Assembly: GCA_028752905.1 (NCBI GenBank)
Contig: JAQNBH010000003.1
Span: 33,654,222 to 33,718,221 of the forward strand
Reading direction: 5' to 3'
DNA length: 64,000 nt
DNA from: Cladorhizidae sp. MBARI D1340-BT2
Taxonomy: Eukaryota; Porifera; Demospongiae; Poecilosclerida; Cladorhizidae
The position numbers and the translations under genes were made by a program. Positions 53,301-64,000 of the stretch are shown here, one piece after another (position 1 is the first letter of the stretch; every line of letters starts with the position of its first letter). Below the pieces are notes generated by a model. The model saw only the letters and a list, made by a program, of their open reading frames with translations. It was not told the origin of the DNA and ran no database searches.

Positions 53301-56300
53301 GTACAGACCTACTCTCTCACTGGTGCCATGAGCTAACTCAGAGGCAATCACATGTCTCCTGTACAGACCTACATGTACTCACTGGTGCCATGAACTAACT
53401 CAGAGGCAACCACGTGTCTCCCATACAGACCTACACTGTCACTGGTGCCATGAGCTAACTCAGAGGCAAACACATGTCTCCCGTACAGACCTACTCTCTC
53501 ACTGATGCCATGAGCTAACTCAGAGGCAACCACATTACTCCCGTACAGACCTACTCTCTCACTGGTGACATGAGCTAACTCAGAGTCAACCACATGTCTC
53601 CCGTACAGACCTACATATACTCTCTCACTGGTGCCATGAGCTAACTCAGAGGCAACCACATGTCTCCCGTACAAACCTACTCTCTCACTGGTGCCATGAG
53701 CTAACTCAGAGGCAACCACATGTCTGCCGTACAGACCTACTCTCTCACTGGTGCCATGAGCTAACTCAGAGGCAACCACATGTCTCCGGTACAGACCTAC
53801 TCTCTCACTGGTGCCATGAGCTAACTCAGAGGCAACCACATGTCTCCCGTACAGACCTACTCTCTCACTGGTGCCATGAGCTAACTCAGAGGCAACCACA
53901 TGTCTCGCGTACAGACCTACTCTCTCACTGGTGCCATGAGTTAACTAAGAGGCAACCACATGTCTCCCGTACAGACCTACTCTCTCACTGGTGCCATGAG
54001 CTAACTCAGAGGAAACCACATGTCTCCTGTACAGACTACTCTCCCACTGGTGCCATGAGCTAACTCAGAGGCAACCACATGTCTCCCATACATACCTATT
54101 CTCTCACTGGTGCTATGAGCTAACTCAGAGTCAACCACATGTCTCCCATACAGACCTACATATACTCTCTCACTGGTGCCATGAGCTAACTCAGAGGCAA
54201 CCACATGTCTCCCATACAGACCTACTCTCTCACTGGTGCCATGAGCTAACTCAGAGGCAACCACATGTCTGCCGTACAGACCTACTCTCTCACTGATGCC
54301 ATAAGCTAACTCAGAGGCAACTACATGTCTCCCGTACAGACCTACTCTCTCACTGGTGCCATGAGCTAATTCAGAGGCAACCACATGTCTCCAGTACAGA
54401 CCTACTCTCTCACTGGTGCCATGAGCTAACTCAGAGGCAACCACATGTCTCTCGTACAGACCTACTTCTCACTGGTGCCATGAGCTAACTCAGAGGCAAC
54501 CACATGTCTCCCGTACAGACTTACTCTCTCACTGGTCACATGAGCTAACTCAGAGGCAACCACATGTCTCCCGTACAGACCTACTCTCTCACTGGTGCCA
54601 TGCGCTAACTCAGAGGGAACCACATGTCTCCCGTAGAGACCTACTCTCTCACTTGTACCATGAGCTAACTCAGAGGCAACCACATGTTTCCCGTACAGAC
54701 CTACTCTCTCACTGGTGCCATGAGCTAACTCAGGCAACCACATGTCTCCCGTACTGACCTTCTCTCTCACTGGTGCCAAAAGCTAACTCAGAGGCAACCA
54801 CATGTCTCCCATACAGACCTACTCTCTCACTGGTGCCATGAGCTAACTCAGAGGCAACCATATGTCTCCGGTACAGACCTACTCTCTCACTGGTGCCATG
54901 AGCTAACTCAGAGGCAACCACATTTCTCCCGCACAGACCTACTCTCCCACTGGTGCCATGAGCTAACTCGGAGGCAAACACATGTCTCCCATACACAGAC
55001 CTACTCTCCCACTGGTGCCATGAGCTAACTCAGAGACAACCACATGTCTCCAGTTCAGACCTATTCTCTCACTGGTGCCATGAGCTAACTCAGAGGAAAC
55101 CACATGTCTCCCGTACAGACCTACTCTCTCACTGGTGCCATGAGCTAACTAAGAGGCAACTACATGTCTCCCGTTCAGACCTACTCTCTCACTGGTGCCA
55201 TGAGCTAACTCAGAGGCAACCACATGTCTCCTGTACAGACCTACATATACTCTCTCACTGGTGCCATGAGCTAACTCAGAGGCAACCACATGTCTCGCGT
55301 ACAGACCTACTCTCTCACTGGTGCCATGAGCTAACTCAGAGGCAATCACATGTCTCCTGTACAGACCTACATGTACTCACTGGTGCCATGAACTAACTCA
55401 GAGGCAACCACGTGTCTCCCATACAGACCTACACTGTCACTGGTGCCATGAGCTAACTCAGAGGCAAACACATGTCTCCCGTACAGACCTACTCTCTCAC
55501 TGATGCCATGAGCTAACTCAGAGGCAACCACATTACTCCCGTACAGACCTACTCTCTCACTGGTGACATGAGCTAACTCAGAGTCAACCACATGTCTCCC
55601 GTACAGACCTACATATACTCTCTCACTGGTGCCATGAGCTAACTCAGAGGCAACCACATGTCTCCCGTACAAACCTACTCTCTCACTGGTGCCATGAGCT
55701 AACTCAGAGGCAACCACATGTCTGCCGTACAGACCTACTCTCTCACTGGTGCCATGAGCTAACTCAGAGGCAACCACATGTCTCCGGTACAGACCTACTC
55801 TCTCACTGGTGCCATGAGCTAACTCAGAGGCAACCACATGTCTCCCGTACAGACCTACTCTCTCACTGGTGCCATGAGCTAACTCAGAGGCAACCACATG
55901 TCTCGCGTACAGACCTACTCTCTCACTGGTGCCATGAGTTAACTAAGAGGCAACCACATGTCTCCCGTACAGACCTACTCTCTCACTGGTGCCATGAGCT
56001 AACTCAGAGGAAACCACATGTCTCCTGTACAGACTACTCTCCCACTGGTGCCATGAGCTAACTCAGAGGCAACCACATGTCTCCCATACATACCTACTCT
56101 CTCACTGGTGCTATGAGCTAACTCAGAGTCAACCACATGTCTCCCATACAGACCTACATATACTCTCTCACTGGTGCCATGAGCTAACTCAGAGGCAATC
56201 ACATGTCTCCCATACAGACCTACTCTCTCACTGGTGCCATGAGCTAACTCAGAGGCAACCACATGTCTGCCGTACAGACCTACTCTCTCACTGATGCCAT

Positions 56301-58350
56301 AAGCTAACTCAGAGGCAACTACATGTCTCCCGTACAGACCTACTCTCTCACTGGTGCCATGAGCTAATTCAGAGGCAACCACATGTCTCCAGTACAGACC
56401 TACTCTCTCACTGGTGCCATGAGCTAACTCAGAGGCAACCACATGTCTCCCGTACAGACCTACTTCTCACTGGTGCCATGAGCTAACTCAGAGGCAACCA
56501 CATGTCTCCCGTACAGACTTACTCTCTCACTGGTCACATGAGCTAACTCAGAGGCAACCACATGTCTCCCGTACAGACCTACTCTCTCACTGGTGCCATG
56601 CGCTAACTCAGAGGGAACCACATGTCTCCCGTAGAGACCTACTCTCTCACTGGTACCATGAGCTAACTCAGAGGCAACCACATGTTTCCCATACAGACCT
56701 ACTCTCTCACTGGTGCCATGAGCTAACTCAGAGGCAACCACATGTCTCCCGTACTGACCTTCTCTCTCACTGGTGCCAAAAGCTAACTCAGAGGCAACCA
56801 CATGTCTCCCATACAGACCTACTCTCTCACTGGTGCCATGAGCTAACTCAGAGGCAACCATATGTCTCCGGTACAGACCTACTCTCTCACTGGTGCCATG
56901 AGCTAACTCAGAGGCAACCACATTTCTCCCGCACAGACCTACTCTCCCACTGGTGCCATGAGCTAACTCGGAGGCAACCACATGTCTCCCATACACAGAC
57001 CTACTCTCCCACTGGTGCCATGAGCTAACTCAGAGACAACCACATGTCTCCAGTTCAGACCTATTCTCTCACTGGTGCCATGAGCTAACTCAGAGGAAAC
57101 CACATGTCTCCCGTACAGACCTACTCTCTCACTGGTGCCATGAGCTAACTAAGAGGCAACTACATGTCTCCCGTTCAGACCTACTCTCTCACTGGTGCCA
57201 TGAGCTAACTCAGAGGCAACCACATGTCTCCTGTACAGACCTACTCTCTCACTGATGCCATGATCTAACTCAGAGGCAACCACATTTCTCCCATACAGAC
57301 CTACTCTCTCACTGGTGCCATGAGCTAACTCAGAGGCAACCACATGTCTCCCGTACAGACCTACTCTCTCACTGGTGCCATGAGCTAACTCAGAGTCAAC
57401 CACATGTCTCCCGAACATACCTACATGTACTCTCTCACTGGTGCCATGAGCTAACTCAGAGGCAACCACATGTCTCCCGTACAGACCTACTCTCTCACTG
57501 GTGCCATGAGCTAATTCAGAGGCAACCACATGTCTCCCGTTCAGACCTACTCTCTCACTGGTGCTATGAGCTAACTCAGAGGCAACCACATGTCTCCGGT
57601 ACAGACCTACTCTCTCACTGGTGCCATGAGCTAACTCAGAGGCAACCACATGTCTCCCGTACAGACCTACTCTCTCACTGGTGCCATGAGCTAACTCAGA
57701 AGCAACCACATGTCTCCAGTACAGACCTACTCTCTCACTGGTGCCATGAGCTAACTCAGAGGCAACCACATGTCTCCCGTACAGACCTACTTCTCTCTGG
57801 TGCCATGAGCTAACTCAGAGGCAACCACATGTCTCCCGTACAGCCCTACTCTCTCACTGGTGCAATGAGCTAACTCAGAGGCAACCACATGTCTCCCGTA
57901 CAGACCTACTCTCTCACTGGTGCCATGAGCTAACTCAGAGGCAATCACATGTCTCCTGTACAGACCTACATGTACTCACTGGTGCCATGAACTAACTCAG
58001 AGGCAACCACGTGTCTCCCATACAGACCTACACTGTCACTGGTGCCATGAGCTAACTCAGAGGCAAACACATGTCTCCCGTACAGACCTACTCTCTCACT
58101 GATGCCATGAGCTAACTCAGAGGCAACCACATTTCTCCTGTACAGACCTACTCTCTCACTGGTGCCATGAGCTAACTCAGAGGCAACCACATTTCTCCTG
58201 TACAGACCTACTCTCTCACTGGTGCCATGAGCTAACTCAGAGTCAACCACATGTCTCCCGTACAGACCTACATATACTCTCTCACTGGTGCCATGAGCTA
58301 ACTCAGAGGCAACCACATGTCTCCCGTACAAACCTACTCTCTCACTGGTG
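47350..58350 (+). repeat. 11,001-bp tandem block, copy 2
   Basis: It is the second near-identical copy. The junction near 47345 joins CGTACAAACC, characteristic of the right end, to the CCATGAACTAAC/CCGGTACAG monomer of the left end. Only two differences were found, each one monomer. A 60-bp monomer present at about 46921-46980 is missing near 57900. A CATTTCTCCTG monomer single at about 47190 is doubled at 58131-58200. They cancel, so both ends keep the 11,001 offset. Confidence 0.92.
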
Positions 58351-59559
58351 CCATGAGCTAACTCAGAGGCAACCACATGTCTGCCGTACAGACCTACTCT
58401 CTCACTGGTGCCATGAGCTAACTCAGAGGCAACCACATGTCTCCGGTACAGACCTACTCTCTCACTGGTGCCATGAGCTAACTCAGAGGCAACCACATGT
58501 CTCCCGTACAGACCTACTCTCTCACTGGTGCCATGAGCTAACTCAGAGGCAACCACATGTCTCCAGTACAGACCTACTCTCTCACTGGTGCCATGAGCTA
58601 ACTCAGAGGCAACCACATATCTCCCGTACAGACCTACTTCTCACTGGTGCCATGAGCTAACTCAGAGGCAACCACATGTCTCCCATACAGACCTACTCTC
58701 TCACTGGTCACATGAGCTAACTCAGAGGCAACCACATGTCTCCCCACAGACCTACTCTCTCACTGATGCCATGCGCTAACTCAGAGGGAACCTCATGTCT
58801 CCCGTACAGACCTACTTCTCACTGGTGCCATGAGCTAACTCAGAGGCAACCACATGTCTCCCGTACAGCCCTACTCTCTCACTGGTGCCATGAGCTAACT
58901 CAGAGGCAACCACATGTCTCCCGTACAGACCTACTCTCTCACTGGTGCCATGAGCTAACTCAGAGGCAACCACATGTCTCGCGTACAGACCTACTCTCTC
59001 ACTGGTGCCATGAGCTAACTCAGAGGCAATCACATGTCTCCTGTACAGACCTACATGTACTCACTGGTGCCATGAACTAACTCAGAGGCAACCACGTGTC
59101 TCCCATACAGACCTAAACTGTCACTGGTGCCATGAGCTAACTCAGAGGCAAACACATGTCTCCCGTACAGACCTACTCTCTCACTGATGCCATGAGCTAA
59201 CTCAGAGGCAACCACATTACTCCCGTACAGACCTACTCTCTCACTGGTGCCATGAGCTAACTCAGAGTCAACCACATGTCTCCCGTACAGACCTACATAT
59301 ACTCTCTCACTGGTGCCATGAGCTAACTCAGAGGCAACCACATGTCTCCCGTACAAACCTACTCTCTCACTGGTGCCATGAGCTAACTCAGAGGCAACCA
59401 CATGTCTGCCGTACAGACCTACTCTCTCACTGGTGCCATGAGCTAACTCAGAAGCAACCACATGTCTCCGGTACAGACCTACTCTCTCACTGGTGCCATG
59501 AGCTAACTCAGAGGCAACCACATGTCTCCCGTACAGACCTACTCTCTCACTGGTGCCAT

Positions 59560-61307
59560 GAGCTAACTCAGAGGCAACCACATGTCTCCAGTACAGACCT
59601 ACTCTCTCACTGGTGCCAAGAGCTAACTCAGAGGCAAACACATGTCTCCCGTACAGACCTACTTCTCACTGGTGCCATGAGCTAACTCAGAGGCAAACAC
59701 ATGTCTCCCATACAGACCTACTCTCTCACTGGTCACATGAGCTAACTCAGAGGCAACCACATGTCTCCCGTAGAGACCTACTCTCTCACTGATGCCATGC
59801 GCTAACTCAGAGGGAACCTCATGTCTCCCGTAGAGACCTACTCTCTCACTGGTACCATGAGCTAACTCAGAGGCAACCACATGTCTCCCGTACAGACCTA
59901 CTCTCTCACTGGTGCCATGAGCTAACTCAGAGGCAACCTCATATCTCCCGTACTGACCTACTCTCTCACTGGTGCCATGAGCTAACTCAGAGGCAACCAC
60001 ATGTCTCCCATACAGACATACTCTCTCACTGGTGCCATGAGCTAACTCAGAGGCAACCATATGTCTCCGGTACAGACCTACTCTCTCACTGGTGCCATGA
60101 GCTAACTCAGAGGCAACCACATTTCTCCCGCACAGACCTACTCTCCCACTGGTGCCATGAGCTAACTCGGAGGCAACCACATGTCTCCCATACACAGACC
60201 TACTCTCCCACTGGTGCCATGAGCTAACTCAGAGACAACCACATGTCTCCCGTTCAGACCTATTCTCTCACTGGTGCCATGAGCTAACTCAGAGGCAACC
60301 ACATGTCTCCCGTACAGACCTACTCTCTCACTGGTGCCATGAGCTAACTAAGAGGCAACCACATGTCTCCTGTACAGACCTACTCTCTCACTGGTGCCAT
60401 GAGCTAACTCAGAGGCAACCACATGTCTCCTGTACAGACCTACATGTACTCACTGGTGCCATGAACTAACTCAGAGGCAACCACGTGTCTCCCAGACAGA
60501 CCTACACTGTCACTGGTGCCATGAGCTAACTCAGAGGCAACCACATGTCTCCCGTACAGACCTACTCTCTCACTGATGCCATGAGCTAACTCAGAGGCAA
60601 CCACATTTCTCCCGTACAGACCTACTCTCTCACTGGTGCCATGAGCTAACTCAGAGGCAACCACATGTCTCCCGCACAGACCTAATCTCCCACTGGTACC
60701 ATGAGCTAACTCAGAGGCAACCACATGTCTCCCATACAGACCTACTCTCCCACTGATGCCATGAGCTATGTAACTCAGAGACAACCACATGTCTCCCGTT
60801 CAGACCTACTCTCTCACTGGTGCCATGAGCTAACTCAGAGGCAACCACATGTCTCCCGTACAGACCTACTGTACTCTCTCACTGGTGCCATGAGCTAACT
60901 CAGAGGCAACCACATGTCTCCTGTACAGACCTACTCTCTCACTGGTGCCATGAGCTAACTCAGAGGCAACCACATGTCTCCTGTACAGACCTACTCACTG
61001 GTGCAATGAACTAACTCAGAGGCAAACACGTGTCTCCCATACAGACCTACTCTCTCACTGGTGCCATGAGCTAACTTAGAGGCAACCACATGTCTTCCGT
61101 ACAGACCTACTCTCTCACGGGTGCCATGAAATAACTCAGAGGCAACCACATGTCTCCCGTACAGACCTACTCTCTCACTGGTGCCATGAGCTAACTCAGA
61201 GGAAACCACATGTCTCCCGTACAGACCTACTCTCTCACTGGTGCCATGAGCTAACTCAGAGGCAACCACATGTCTCCCGTACAGACCTACTCTCTCACTG
61301 GTGCCAT
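59560..61307 (+). repeat. 1,748-bp higher-order unit, copy 1
   Basis: CCAAGAGC with GGCAAACAC at 59616 recurs at 61364. The intervening series (GGTCACATGAG, GATGCCATGCGC, GGGAACCTC, CGTACTGAC, CATACACAG, the 64-bp GAGCTATGTAAC monomer near 60768, and the 65-bp CTACTGTACTC monomer near 60878) recurs at the same 1,748 offset. The left part, up to about 60200, derives from the same family as 38569. Confidence 0.83.
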
Positions 61308-62630
61308 GAGCTAACTCAGAGGCAACCACATATCTCCAGTACAGACCTACTCTCTCACTGGTGCCAAGAGCTAACTCAGAGGCAAACACATGTCTCCCGT
61401 ACAGACCTACTTCTCACTGGTGCCATGAGCTAACTCAGAGGCAACCACATGTCTCCCATACAGACCTACTCTCTCACTGGTCACATGAGCTAACTCAGAG
61501 GCAACCACATGTCTCCCGTACAGACCTACTCTCTCACTGATGCCATGCGCTAACTCAGAGGGAACCTCATGTCTCCCGTAGAGATCTACTCTCTCACTGG
61601 TACCATGAGCTAACTCAGAGGCAACCACATGTCTCCCGTACAGACCTACTCTCTCACTGGTGCCATGAGCTAACTCAGAGGCAACCTCATGTCTCCCGTA
61701 CTGACCTACTCCCTCACTGGTTCCATGAGCTAACTCAGAGGCAACCACATGTCTCCCATACAGACATACTCTCTCACTGGTGACATGAGCTAACTCAGAG
61801 GCAACCATTTGTCTCCGGTACAGACCTACTCTCTTACTGGTGCCATGAGCTAACTCAGAGGCAACCACATTTCTCCCGCACAGACCTACTCTCCCACTGG
61901 TGCCATGAGCTAACTCGGAGGCAACCACATGTCTCCCATACACAGACCTACTCTCCCACTGGAGCCATGAGCTAACTCAGAGACAACCACATGTCTCCCG
62001 TTCAGACCTATTCTCTCACTGGTGCCATGAGCTAACTCAGAGGCAACCACATGTCTCCCGTACAGACCTACTCTCTCACTGGTGCCATGAGCTAACTAAG
62101 AGGCAACCACATGTCTCCTGTACAGACCTACTCTCTCACTGGTGCCATGAGCTAACTCAGAGGAAACCACATGTCTCCTGTACAGACCTACATGTACTCA
62201 CTGGTGCCATGAACTAACTCAGAGGCAACCACGTGTCTCCCAGACAGACCTACACTGTCACTGGTGCCATGAGCTAACTCAGAGGCAACCACATGTCTCC
62301 CGTACAGACCTACTCTCTCACTGATGCCATGAGCTAACTCAGAGGCAACCACATTTCTCCCGTACAGACCTACTCTCTCACTGGTGCCATGAGCTAACTC
62401 AGAGGCAACCACATGTCTCCCGCACTGACCTAATCTCCCACTGGTACCATGAGCTAACTCAGAGGCAACCACATGTCTCCCATACAGACCTACTCTCCCA
62501 CTGATGCCATGAGCTATGTAACTCAGAGACAACCACATGTCTCCCGTTCAGACCTACTCTCTCACTGGTGCCATGAGCTAACTCAGAGGCAACCACATGT
62601 CTCCCGTACAGACCTACTGTACTCTCTCAC
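61308..62630 (+). repeat. 1,748-bp unit, shortened copy 2
   Basis: It follows copy 1 through the 64-bp monomer (about 62516) and the 65-bp monomer (about 62625). It then jumps directly to the CCAAGAGC monomer at 62636, whereas copy 1 has another 476 bases before that point (about 60889-61364). The lost interval equals eight monomers minus four bases, because it included the 56-bp monomer at 60992. Confidence 0.83.
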
Positions 62631-62700
62631 TGGTGCCAAGAGCTAACTCAGAGGCAAACACATGTCTCCCGTACAGACCTACTTCTCACTGGTGCCATGA

Positions 62701-63060
62701 GCTAACTCAGAGGCAACCACATGTCTCCCATACAGACCTACTCTCTCACTGGTCACATGAGCTAACTCAGAGGCAACCACATGTCTCCCGTACAGACCTA
62801 CTCTCTCACTGATGCCATGCGCTAATTCAGAGGGAACCTCATGTCTCCCGTAGAGACCTACTCTCTCACTGGTACCATGAGCTAACTCAGAGGCAACCAC
62901 ATGTCTCCCATACAGACCTACTCTCTCACTGGTCACATGAGCTAACTCAGAGGCAACCACATGTCTCCCGTAGAGACCTACTCTCTCACTGATGCCATGC
63001 GCTAACTCAGAGGGAACCTCATGTCTCCCGTAGAGACCTACTCTCTCACTGGTACCATGA
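62701..63060 (+). repeat. 180-bp (three-monomer) local duplication
   Basis: The triplet with GGTCACATGAG, GATGCCATGCGC and GGGAACCTC/GGTACC at 62701-62880 is repeated at 62881-63060. Differences are CGTACAG against CGTAGAG in the second monomer and GCTAATTC against GCTAACTC in the third. With the 476-bp loss this explains the final repeat spacing of 1,452 bases (1,748 - 476 + 180) between 62188 and 63640. Confidence 0.9.
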
Positions 63061-64000
63061 GCTAACTCAGAAGCAACCACATGTCTCCCGTACAGACCTA
63101 CTCTCTCACTGGTGCCATGAGCTAACTCAGAGGCAACCTCATGTCTCCCGTACTGACCTACTCTCTCACTAGTGCCATGAGCTAACTCAGAGGCAACCAC
63201 ATGTCTCCCATACAGACATACTCTCTCACTGGTGCCATGAGCTAACTCAGAGGCAACCATATGTCTCCGGTACAGACCTACTCTCTCACTGGTGCCATGA
63301 GCTAACTCAGAGGCAACCACATTTCTCCCGCACAGACCTACTCTCCCACTGGTGCCATGAGCTAACTTGGAGGCAACCACATGTCTCCCATACACAGACC
63401 TACTCTCCCACTGGTGCCATGAGCTAACTCAGAGACAACCACATGTCTCCCATTCAGACCTATTCTCTCACTGGTGCCATGAGCTATCTCAGAGGCAACC
63501 ACATGTCTCCCGTACAGACCTACTCTCTCACTGGTGCCATGAGCTAACTAAGAGGCAACCACATGTCTCCTGTACAGACCTACTCTCTCACTGGTGCCAT
63601 GAGCTAACTCAGAGGCAACCACATGTCTCCTGTACAGACCTACATGTACTCACTGGTGCCATGAACTAACTCAGAGGCAACCACGTGTCTCCCAGACAGA
63701 CCTACACTGTCACTGGTGCCATGAGCTAACTCAGAGGCAACCACATGTCTCCCGTACAGACCTACTCTCTCACTGATGCCATGAGCTAACTCAGAGGCAA
63801 CCACATTTCTCCCGTACAGACCTACTCTCTCACTGGTGCCATGAGCTAACTCAGAGGCAACCACATGTCTCCCGCACAGACCTAATCTCCCACTGGTACC
63901 ATGAGCTAACTCAGAGGCAACCACATGTCTCCCATACAGACCTACTCTCCCACTGATGCCATGAGCTATGTAACTCAGAGACAACCACATGTCTCCCGTT

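Larger units (their letters stand above)
1485..60992 (+). repeat. Dispersed 56-bp monomers (four-base loss in the CT run)
   Basis: CTACTCACTGG replaces CTACTCTCTCACTGG at 1485, 3285, 6105, 6221, 7061, 7177, 9997, 18431, 19147, 19747, 21426, 22142, 22800, 23516, 25135, 25551, 27170, 28849, 30044, 31723, 32559, 34178, 35917 and 60992. The loss of CTCT is a plausible slippage product of the CTCTCTC run. Most copies carry CCTGTACAG or CCTGTATAG just upstream and are followed by a CCATGAACTAAC or CCATGAGCTAAC monomer. They were therefore spread by block duplication rather than arising independently each time. Confidence 0.88.
1..64000 (+). repeat. 60-bp satellite array filling the entire window
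   Basis: The same 60-base unit recurs head to tail from the first to the last base, always in the same orientation. Long stretches (for example 181-1480) stay in perfect 60-base register. The consensus is about 53% GC, with C 21, G 11, A 15 and T 13 per monomer, so the + strand is C-rich. Monomers differ by scattered substitutions and by occasional length variants of 56, 59, 62, 64, 65 or 66 bases, plus one of 36. No interval of unique sequence was found, so every stretch without a gene is satellite. The window begins inside a monomer of the GCGCTAAC/CGTAGAG subtype and ends inside a GAGACAACC monomer, so the array continues on both sides. Large non-coding satellite of a eukaryotic chromosome is the best reading; chromosomal location and species cannot be told. 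Confidence 0.99.

Noticed and set aside
1..64000. CRISPR array
   Set aside because: Monomers are contiguous with no unique spacers between conserved repeats, there are no cas genes, and the array is far too long.
1..64000. Telomere repeats, rDNA, tRNA or histone clusters
   Set aside because: No TTAGGG-type runs, rRNA-like or tRNA-like sequence was seen; everything fits the 60-bp monomer.
1..64000. CENP-B box or alpha-satellite relationship
   Set aside because: The monomer is 60 bases, not about 171, and no word resembling the CENP-B box core was seen. Centromere function is therefore neither supported nor excluded.

Overview
The whole 64 kb window is one uninterrupted tandem satellite array. 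The basic unit is a 60-bp monomer (a clean copy lies at 901-960), present roughly 1,070 times head to tail in a single orientation. I found no unique sequence, protein gene, RNA gene, transposon, telomeric repeat or CRISPR array. The array runs off both ends of the window mid-monomer. An array of this size, with diverged monomers and layered higher-order duplications, is typical of eukaryotic satellite DNA (centromeric, pericentromeric, subtelomeric or another heterochromatic block). Nothing in the sequence identifies the species, and I do not claim one. No CENP-B-box-like word was seen in the monomer.

Long open frames exist on both strands because 60 is divisible by 3 and the monomer lacks a stop in one frame per strand. 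They end at monomers whose length is not a multiple of 3 or at recurrent stop-creating variants, and I treat them as artefacts of repetition.

Layout. Zone 1 (1 to about 16.9 kb) is almost purely 60-bp monomers. It contains a 1.8-kb higher-order unit (541-4320), a 3,892-bp unit (from 3421 and again from 7313) with a nested 956-bp duplication, and a base-for-base 1,440-bp tandem duplication (13.1-16.1 kb). Zone 2 (about 16.9-36.3 kb) is rich in 56-, 59-, 62- and 64-bp monomers. It holds stacked duplications of 2,995, 1,374, 2,035 and 2,874 bp. Zone 3 (about 36.35-58.35 kb) is two near-identical copies of an 11,001-bp block, each carrying an inner 1,998-bp tandem duplication and 66-bp monomers not seen further left. 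Zone 4 (about 58.35-64 kb) repeats zone-3-like material in units of 1,748 and then 1,452 bp, with a 476-bp deletion and a 180-bp duplication distinguishing them.

The main biological interest is structural. Almost all length changes fall at one spot in the monomer (the pyrimidine run after GACCTA). Single-base variation is concentrated just upstream of that spot, around the monomer's only CpG. The rest of the monomer, which can form a short hairpin, looks more constant. The nested duplications allow a relative history of the array to be reconstructed. I saw no evidence of a new gene system.
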